Origin: Chloroflexota bacterium
Lineage (GTDB): Bacteria > Chloroflexota > Dehalococcoidia > Bin125
DNA length: 11,675 nucleotides
Direction: 5' to 3'
NCBI GenBank assembly: GCA_027296805.1
Contig: JAPUIR010000082.1
Coordinates: forward strand, 1 to 11,675
Position 1 is the stretch's first letter, and each line of letters starts with the position of its first letter. Below the pieces are notes generated by a model. The model was not told the DNA's origin. It made no database searches and saw nothing but the letters and a program-made list of their open reading frames with translations. The position numbers and the translations under genes were made by a program. This document shows, piece after piece, positions 6,148 through 11,675 of this stretch.

Positions 6148-9100
6148 ATGCCTATCTCTCTGGTAACGGTGTTGCGGATTGTGATCCGCCGCGTCAACGG
6201 CAATCGCCGCCTGACGGTGGCCATGATCGTGGGCGTCGTCCTCGCTATCGGCCTGATGTCCAGCACCGTCATCTACCGCGACGCCCTCGACGACCTGGGC
6301 CTCAAGTTCGACCTCGGCCGGACCGACCAATCCGAACTCGACCTCCTGATCAGCACCTCCAACCACCTCGCCTCCAGCGACGAATACGAGCGCGACCAAC
6401 GCACCATCGACCGGCGGCTCGACCCGATCGATCACTTCCTCACGGGACGCACACGCGTGCTCACGACTGCGACCTTCTTCCTCACCCCTCCCGGCGAGGC
6501 CGTGACCGAGGAGCCGGACCGGCCCCGCTCGCGCTTCCAATTCCTCAGTGACCTTGAATCCAACATCACGGTCGATGAGGGCACCTTCCCCCCGCGCGAG
6601 GCCACCTTCAGCAACCCACCACGGATTGATGTGTCGCTGAGTTCAGAGGCGGCAGCGGCCTTCGGAGTCTCCATCGGGGACGAATTCGACCTGCACCCCT
6701 TCTGGCGCGCGGACAAGGAACCGGTACGAGTCATCGTGACGGGGCTGATCAGCCAAACAGACCCAGAGGCCGATTACTGGCGCGACGATCCGGATCGCTT
6801 CGTCGTCAACACCCCCGCCTGGAACACCTTCGCCTTCTTCATCGACGAGAACGCCCTCTTCGACGTCCTCGCCGTCTACCTGCCCGACATATCCGCCGAC
6901 CTCGAAACCATCGCCTACGTCAACCAGGGATCCCTCAACTCACGCAACGCCGCGGAGGCCGCCCTCCTCCTGCGCGCCTCCATGCAGGCCATTGGCGGCG
7001 AAGTTGAACGCACGCGCGTTCAGACCCAGCTTCCCAGGGTCCTGGAGACCTTCACCGAAAAGAAGTTTTTCTCTCGCTTGCCCCTCCTGGTCCTTACCCT
7101 GCAAGTGGTCGGTATCGTCCTCTACTACGTCGTCATGGTCTCCACCCTCGTCGTCGATCGGCAGAGCGGCGAGATTGCGCTGCTCAAGAGCCGCGGGGCG
7201 GGGCTGTACCAGATCGTCTCGGTCTACCTCATCGAAGGCGGCGTCCTCGCGGCCATCGGGATGGCGCTGGGACCGCTGCTCGCCCTGGGCGCCATCGCCG
7301 GACTCGGCAAGACCCCACCCTTCGATGGCCTCAGCGGCGGAGACTTCCTCAGCGTGCGCCTCACCGCAGGGGCCTATCTCTGGGGTGGCATCGGCGCCGC
7401 TCTCTCCATCCTCGCCCTCGTCTGGCCCGCCTTCCGCGCCAGCAACTACTCCATCGTGCGCTACAAGCAGGCGATCTCCCGCCCCGCGGAAAAGACGGTG
7501 ATTCAGCGCTACTACCTGGACGTCGTCCTAGTCATCGTCGCGTTGATTTTGTTCTTCCAGCTCCAGGACTCCGGCTCGCTCGTCACCGAGGACCTGTTCG
7601 GCGGCTTGGAGCAAGATCCGCTGCTGCTCATCGCCCCCGCCATCTTCATTGTCGCTGTGGGCATCATCTTCCTGCGCATGTTCCCGCTGATCCTCTCGAT
7701 CGCTTCATGGGCAAGCGACAAATTCGCCGGCATCGCGGTCCAACTCAGCCTCTGGCATCTCGTCCGCGCCCCACTCCAGAATGCCCGGCTCGTCCTGCTC
7801 CTCATCCTTGCCACCAGCATCGCCATGTTCTCCGCCACCTTCGGCTCCACGCTCGATCAATCCTTCGAAGATCGCGCCAGCTACCTGACCGGTGCACCGT
7901 TGCGCGTCTCGGAGGTGCGGCTGGCTCGCGGGCTCGGCGTCGAACCTTTCCGCGAGACGTTCCAGAATCACCCCGGCGTGGAACGAATCGCGCCCGTCAT
8001 CCGCAGCGAGGCAACCTACGTCCGCGCGCTCGCCACCACCTTCCGCGCGAGTCTGCTCGGCGTCGACGTCGAGTCCCTCCTCCTCGAGGATGTCGCCTTC
8101 TTCCGCGAGGACTTCGCCGCCGTCGACCTCGCGACATTGCTCGAGCCCATCGCAGCGAACGGCGTCGATCCACCGCAGCTCCGAGTCCCGGCTGAGGCGC
8201 GCCGCCTCGGCATGTGGCTACGCGTGCCGCAAGGGACTCAGGGAATGCTCGTCTCGGCGCGCGTGCGCGACTCCCTGGGCAGCTATCAAGACATCAGCTT
8301 CTTCGGCCTCGACCCCCGCAACCCCGCTCCCGGGGGCTGGCTCTTCGTCGTCGCCCCGCTCGAACCTGACGCGCTCGCACCCGACATCGACTTCCAGATC
8401 TCCCCCCTCGCCGACGGCCCCAAAGACGTCGTTTCCGTCTTCATGCGGACCTTCGGCCGCAGCATCTTTTCCGGCGAGGTCTTCTGGGACGACCTCCAAT
8501 ACAGCACCGAAGCAGGCTTCCCCGAACCCCTCATCCAGGAAGGCTTCACCGACGGCACGGTGATTGAACCCTTCGAAGACATCCGGCGTTGGGAGGTCCT
8601 CAGCGGCTTGGTGCGCGGCCGCGTCCCCGACGAGTTCAGCATCTCCCGCTCCGACCCCAAAGTCGGGCAAGCCTCCGCCCGCTACGCCTGGACCCAGAGT
8701 TTCGGCAGCAGCGGCATCCGCGGCGCCCGTCTCGTGGGCGACCAGGAGCGGCTTGCCGTCGTCGCCAGCGCCGACTATCTCGACGACGCAGGGCTTTTCG
8801 TCGGCGATGAGATCGAACTCTCAATCACGGGCGGCTTCATCCCCGCGCGCATCGCCGGCTCCTTCGATCTCTTCCCCACCTACGACCCCCGCGTCGACAG
8901 CGGCCTCCTCATCGTCAACATCGATCGCTTCCTCTATTTCGGCAACCGCAACCCTGGGGGCGGCCGCAATCGCACACCCAACGAAGCCTGGATCGTCCCC
9001 ACCGCAAACGGCGGACTGGAGCTGCTGCGAGCCGATCTCGAAGAAGAGATATTCGGGCGCGTGGAGGTCTTCGACGCTTCCGCCGTGCGCACCGAACAAG

Positions 9101-9549
9101 AAGAAGATCCCCTCGTCGCCGCCGGTTGGGAAGGGGTACTCTTCCTCGCCTTCCTCGCCGTCCTCATCCTCAGCGCCCTTGGCTTCCTCGTCTCCTCCTT
9201 CCTCACCGCTCAGACCCGCTCCCTGGAATTCGCCATCCTGCGCACGATGGGCTTCTCCACCCGCCAGATCCTCAGCGTCGTCTCCTTCGAGCAACTCTTC
9301 ATCATCTTCGTCGCCATGACCATCGGTACCTTGGTCGGTCTCCGACTCGGCGTGCTCATGATGGAGTTCCTGGGCGTCACGGAACGCGGCGAAGAGGTCA
9401 TCCCGCCCTTCACACTGGCCATCGACTGGGCGACAATCGGGGTCGCCTACGGGATCCTGCTAGCGGTCTTCCTTGGTACGATCGCGGTGGTTGTCCTGGC
9501 CTACGCTCGGCTCGCCGTCGCGCGAACCTTGCGGCTGGGCGAGTCCTAG
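6148..9549 (+). CDS. FtsX-like (MacB/LolC-type) ABC transporter permease, duplicated module
   Basis: 1133 residues. Ten membrane segments can be read: TM1 (about 22-43), three of the first FtsX module (about 311-335, 356-386, 408-430), two linkers (456-474, 492-519), TM7 (545-566) and three of the second FtsX module (997-1022, 1042-1075, 1096-1122). Large extracytoplasmic domains lie between TM1 and TM2 (about 270 residues) and between TM7 and TM8 (about 430 residues), of the MacB periplasmic-core kind. Two half-permeases are thus fused in one chain, as in many FtsX-superfamily (type VII) exporters that move lipids, lipoproteins, peptides or drugs from the membrane outward. The short cytoplasmic loops after TM2 and TM8 (RQSGEIALLKSRGA; RSLEFAILRTMGF) are the ATPase contacts. 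The ATG at 6148 begins just before TM1; its ribosome site is weak. The frame is open further upstream, but there it overlaps the regulator. First gene of a three-gene operon. Confidence 0.93.
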   Translation: MPISLVTVLRIVIRRVNGNRRLTVAMIVGVVLAIGLMSSTVIYRDALDDLGLKFDLGRTDQSELDLLISTSNHLASSDEYERDQRTIDRRLDPIDHFLTGRTRVLTTATFFLTPPGEAVTEEPDRPRSRFQFLSDLESNITVDEGTFPPREATFSNPPRIDVSLSSEAAAAFGVSIGDEFDLHPFWRADKEPVRVIVTGLISQTDPEADYWRDDPDRFVVNTPAWNTFAFFIDENALFDVLAVYLPDISADLETIAYVNQGSLNSRNAAEAALLLRASMQAIGGEVERTRVQTQLPRVLETFTEKKFFSRLPLLVLTLQVVGIVLYYVVMVSTLVVDRQSGEIALLKSRGAGLYQIVSVYLIEGGVLAAIGMALGPLLALGAIAGLGKTPPFDGLSGGDFLSVRLTAGAYLWGGIGAALSILALVWPAFRASNYSIVRYKQAISRPAEKTVIQRYYLDVVLVIVALILFFQLQDSGSLVTEDLFGGLEQDPLLLIAPAIFIVAVGIIFLRMFPLILSIASWASDKFAGIAVQLSLWHLVRAPLQNARLVLLLILATSIAMFSATFGSTLDQSFEDRASYLTGAPLRVSEVRLARGLGVEPFRETFQNHPGVERIAPVIRSEATYVRALATTFRASLLGVDVESLLLEDVAFFREDFAAVDLATLLEPIAANGVDPPQLRVPAEARRLGMWLRVPQGTQGMLVSARVRDSLGSYQDISFFGLDPRNPAPGGWLFVVAPLEPDALAPDIDFQISPLADGPKDVVSVFMRTFGRSIFSGEVFWDDLQYSTEAGFPEPLIQEGFTDGTVIEPFEDIRRWEVLSGLVRGRVPDEFSISRSDPKVGQASARYAWTQSFGSSGIRGARLVGDQERLAVVASADYLDDAGLFVGDEIELSITGGFIPARIAGSFDLFPTYDPRVDSGLLIVNIDRFLYFGNRNPGGGRNRTPNEAWIVPTANGGLELLRADLEEEIFGRVEVFDASAVRTEQEEDPLVAAGWEGVLFLAFLAVLILSALGFLVSSFLTAQTRSLEFAILRTMGFSTRQILSVVSFEQLFIIFVAMTIGTLVGLRLGVLMMEFLGVTERGEEVIPPFTLAIDWATIGVAYGILLAVFLGTIAVVVLAYARLAVARTLRLGES

Positions 9550-9571
9550 CAGGCGGATTGGAGCAGTGTCG

Positions 9572-10543
9572 ATGTCGCAACAGGGTGCGCACGGACCTCG
9601 GGGGGTGGACACGCCGTCCGCCTACGTCCGCGACGCCGGCCGCGACTCCCAAGACCTGTTCCACATCGTCTGCGAGGACCTCTTCAAGATCTACAAGATC
9701 GCCGACCTGGAGGTCGTCGCTCTGCGCGGCCTAGATCTCCGCGTGCGCCGCGGTGAGCTGATGGGAATCGTCGGCTCCTCCGGCTCTGGCAAGTCCACGC
9801 TGCTCAACGTCCTCGCCGGCCTCGACCTGCCTAGCGCCGGCGCCGCGTACGTCAACGGCCGCAACCTCATCGCGATGTCGGAAGAGGAACTCGTCGACTA
9901 TCGCCGCCGCGAGGTCGGCTTCGTCTGGCAGCAGACCGGCCGCAATCTCATCCCCTACCTCTCCACCCGGCAGAACGTAGAGATCCCCTTGGTCCTCAAC
10001 GGCACCTCGCGACGCCAAGCCAAGCAGCGCGCCGAAGGGCTCCTGGAGTCGGTCGGCCTGACCGGCAAGCTGAAGGCGCTGCCCGACACCCTCTCGGGAG
10101 GTGAGCAACAGCGCGTCAGCATCGCCGTCGCCCTCGCCAACGCCCCCAACGTCCTCCTCGCCGACGAGCCCACGGGCGAACTCGACACGCACACCTCAGA
10201 GGAGATCTTCGAACTCTTCGCCAACCTCAACAAGGACTTGGGCGTCACCATCATCGTCGTCACGCATGATCCGGCGATCGCCGCCCGCGTCGACCGCGTC
10301 GTCGCCATCCGCGACGGCCGCATCGCCACCGAAACCTTCCGCCACTACGAGTACAACTCCGCCGGCGAGCGCACTATCGTCCACCGCGAGTACGCCGTGG
10401 TCGACCGCGCCGGCCGCCTCCAGATCCCCAAGAGCTTTATGGATGCCCTCGACTTGCGCGAGCGTGCCCGCGTCCTACTCGCCTCCGACCACGTCACGAT
10501 CTACCCCGAGGACGCCGGGCCAGAAAAGCCCCCAGAGGAGTAG
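9572..10543 (+). CDS. ABC transporter ATP-binding protein with C-terminal AbrB/SpoVT-like domain
   Basis: 323 residues. The ATPase domain (about 33-255) is complete: Walker A GSSGSGKST (68-76), Q-loop VWQQTGRNLIPYL, signature LSGGEQQR (174-181), Walker B NVLLADEP with E199, and switch H232. This is the MacB/LolD/FtsE-like class that pairs with FtsX-like permeases. Residues about 277-312 (VDRAGRLQIPKSFMDALDL, then a VLLASDHVTIYP strand) resemble the swapped-hairpin AbrB/SpoVT fold, an unusual addition to an exporter ATPase. A 30-residue N-terminal extension precedes the domain. ATG 9572 has GGAG (9560-9563) 8 bases upstream; an in-frame GTG two codons earlier is too close to that site. It follows the permease by 22 bases and precedes the second ATPase by 3 bases. 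It powers the exporter, probably as a heterodimer with the next gene product. Confidence 0.93.
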   Translation: MSQQGAHGPRGVDTPSAYVRDAGRDSQDLFHIVCEDLFKIYKIADLEVVALRGLDLRVRRGELMGIVGSSGSGKSTLLNVLAGLDLPSAGAAYVNGRNLIAMSEEELVDYRRREVGFVWQQTGRNLIPYLSTRQNVEIPLVLNGTSRRQAKQRAEGLLESVGLTGKLKALPDTLSGGEQQRVSIAVALANAPNVLLADEPTGELDTHTSEEIFELFANLNKDLGVTIIVVTHDPAIAARVDRVVAIRDGRIATETFRHYEYNSAGERTIVHREYAVVDRAGRLQIPKSFMDALDLRERARVLLASDHVTIYPEDAGPEKPPEE

Positions 10544-10546
10544 CCG

Positions 10547-11512
10547 GTGCCCGACCTCCCCGTCGTCTCCGCCATCGATGTCAACCGCGAGTTCCAGGTC
10601 GGCTCTGAGGTCGTCCATGCTGTCCGCGATGCTTCCCTGGAAGTCCATCGCGGAGAGTTCGTCGCGCTCATCGGGCGCTCCGGCTCCGGCAAGACCACCC
10701 TCCTCAACATCATCGCCGGCCTCGACAAGCCCACTTCCGGCATCGTCAAGATCGACGGCGAAGACATCACCAAGTACAACGAGCGCCAGCTCACCAACCT
10801 GCGCCGCCACAAGATCGGCTTCGTCTTCCAGTCCTTCGGACTGTTGCCTCTGCTTTCGGCCGCCGAGAACGTGGAGATCGCGCTGCGCATCGCTGGAGCA
10901 GGCCTGCGCGCCCGCCGGCGCCGCACCGACGAACTCATGGAGATGGTCGGCCTCGCCGGCCGCGCCCACCACCGCCCCTACGAACTCTCCGGCGGCGAAC
11001 AGCAGCGGGTCGCGATCGCTCGCTCCCTGGCCAACAGCCCCGAACTCGTTCTCGCCGACGAGCCCACCGGCGAACTCGACTCCTCGACCGCCGTCAGCAT
11101 CTTCGAACTCCTGGGCAGCCTCGTGCAGGAGCAGAACGTCACCATCATCACGACGACCCACGACCGCACGGTTATGGAGTTCGTCCCTCGCATCGAAGAG
11201 ATGAGCGACGGACACATCCTCACCCCAGATGAGCAGGAGCTGTTCGAATACACCATGCGGGACGAGCGCAGCCACTTCGCGGCCGAGCTCCCCGCCGACA
11301 TTCAGGAGGAGGTCTCCGCGACCTTCACCCGGGAAACGGAAGTCCGCCACGTGGTCCAGCAGCGGGAGCTGCCCGCCCGGGACGGTCGCCCCCAGCCGGA
11401 ACCGGAACCCGCGCCCGCCGGAGCCGCCGAAGAGAGCGAGCCCGCCGGGCCCGCCGACTTCCGACCGCCCCCCGACCGCGAACGACCGGACTGGGCCAAG
11501 AAAGAGGACTAG
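10547..11512 (+). CDS. ABC transporter ATP-binding protein, MacB/LolD-like, with acidic Pro-rich tail
   Basis: 321 residues. The ATPase core (about 5-225) is intact: Walker A GRSGSGKTT (43-51), Q-loop VFQSFGLLPLLSAAENV, signature LSGGEQQR (147-154), Walker B LVLADEP with E172, and switch H205. After residue 225 comes a helical linker and a Pro/Glu/Arg-rich, probably disordered tail (about 279-321) that is not part of the ATPase fold. The start is GTG 10547, with GAGGAG (10535-10540) 6 bases upstream. The gene begins 3 bases after the stop of the first ATPase, so the two are translationally linked. Both ATPases keep all catalytic residues but differ in sequence and C-terminus, so the working unit is probably one duplicated permease with two non-identical ATPases. 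Ends in TAG. Confidence 0.93.
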   Translation: MPDLPVVSAIDVNREFQVGSEVVHAVRDASLEVHRGEFVALIGRSGSGKTTLLNIIAGLDKPTSGIVKIDGEDITKYNERQLTNLRRHKIGFVFQSFGLLPLLSAAENVEIALRIAGAGLRARRRRTDELMEMVGLAGRAHHRPYELSGGEQQRVAIARSLANSPELVLADEPTGELDSSTAVSIFELLGSLVQEQNVTIITTTHDRTVMEFVPRIEEMSDGHILTPDEQELFEYTMRDERSHFAAELPADIQEEVSATFTRETEVRHVVQQRELPARDGRPQPEPEPAPAGAAEESEPAGPADFRPPPDRERPDWAKKED

Positions 11513-11537
11513 CCGGCCTGACCAACCCGGCCTGACC
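11513..11537 (+). repeat. 11-base direct repeat after the ABC operon
   Basis: CCGGCCTGACC occurs at 11513-11523 and again at 11527-11537, directly after the stop codon. GGCCGG a little further on (about 11556-11561) could pair with CCGGCC of the second copy across a loop of some 22 bases, but no T-run follows, so terminator function is unsupported. Within the rest of this 79-base gap, TACGAC (11572-11577) is a faint -10 candidate for the next gene. Confidence 0.4.
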
Positions 11538-11591
11538 TTCAAAGCGGGATACAGGGCCGGGACTCCAGGTCTACGACGAAGGCGGGAACCG

Positions 11592-11675
11592 ATGCTGCTT
11601 GAAAACAAAGTCGCCATCGTGACGGGCTCCACCCGTGGACTCGGCCGTGGCTTCGCCCAAGCGCTCGCCGCCGAA
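11592..11675 (+). CDS. SDR-family oxidoreductase, 5' end only
   Basis: Only 28 residues are visible before the right edge. They begin LLENKVAIVTGSTRGLGRG, with the classical TGxxxGxG nucleotide-binding loop of short-chain dehydrogenases (T11, G12, G16, G18) at the expected distance from the N-terminus. The frame is open to the window end. The ribosome site is weak (GGCGGGA, starting about 11 bases before the ATG). It differs clearly from the SDR at 2047-2865 and has the standard loop length. Substrate cannot be inferred. Confidence 0.85.
   Translation, partial: MLLENKVAIVTGSTRGLGRGFAQALAAE

Noticed and set aside
11527..11561. Intrinsic terminator from the CCGGCC / GGCCGG pairing after the ABC operon
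   Set aside because: The loop is long (about 22 bases), the stem only 6 bp, and no T-run follows.
1..11675. CRISPR arrays, tRNA/rRNA genes, insertion sequences, phage genes
   Set aside because: No regularly spaced repeats, no tRNA-like or rRNA-like sequence, no transposase or integrase motifs and no terminal inverted repeats were seen.

Overview
The window is GC-rich, gene-dense bacterial DNA with ten protein genes (two cut by the window edges) and no RNA genes, insertion sequences or CRISPR arrays that I can see. It holds an F420/Ddn-type nitroreductase, an F420-type luciferase-like monooxygenase, an amidohydrolase-2 enzyme, SDR dehydrogenases and a large duplicated FtsX-like ABC exporter. 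This mix suits a free-living, F420-using lineage such as a Chloroflexota (SAR202/Dehalococcoidia-like), Binatota-like or actinobacterial genome. The assignment is inference from gene content only; there is no marker gene here.

Layout. Bases 1-408 (-): 5' part of an F420-dependent nitroreductase-family gene. 527-796 (+): small protein with four CXXC pairs, apparently from a leaderless transcript. 878-2026 (+): amidohydrolase. 2047-2865 (-): SDR, convergent with the amidohydrolase. 3007-4494 (+): thioredoxin/NHL-propeller protein of the NHLRC2 type with one in-frame TGA. 4505-5404 (-) and 5449-6099 (-): luciferase-like monooxygenase behind a winged-helix regulator. 6148-9549, 9572-10543 and 10547-11512 (+): an ABC export operon (fused permease and two different ATPases), divergent from the regulator. 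11592-11675 (+): start of another SDR.

The most notable element is the 3007-4494 gene. Its single in-frame TGA (3145-3147) falls on the first catalytic Cys of the CXXC motif that this family keeps (CCINC in relatives; here A-U-I-N-C). The TGA is followed at the right distance by a perfect 7-bp hairpin with the loop AGTT, which fits the known bacterial SECIS rules. I interpret this as a 495-residue selenoprotein with a Sec-x-x-Cys active site. Standard gene calling would truncate it or call it a pseudogene. None of the nine complete genes ends in TGA (eight TAG, one TAA), which is unusual at this GC content.

The regulator and the ABC operon share a 48-base divergent promoter region, so the regulator probably controls the exporter, itself and perhaps the monooxygenase behind it. 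The other enzymes look like a loose collection of oxidoreductases and hydrolases rather than one visible pathway.
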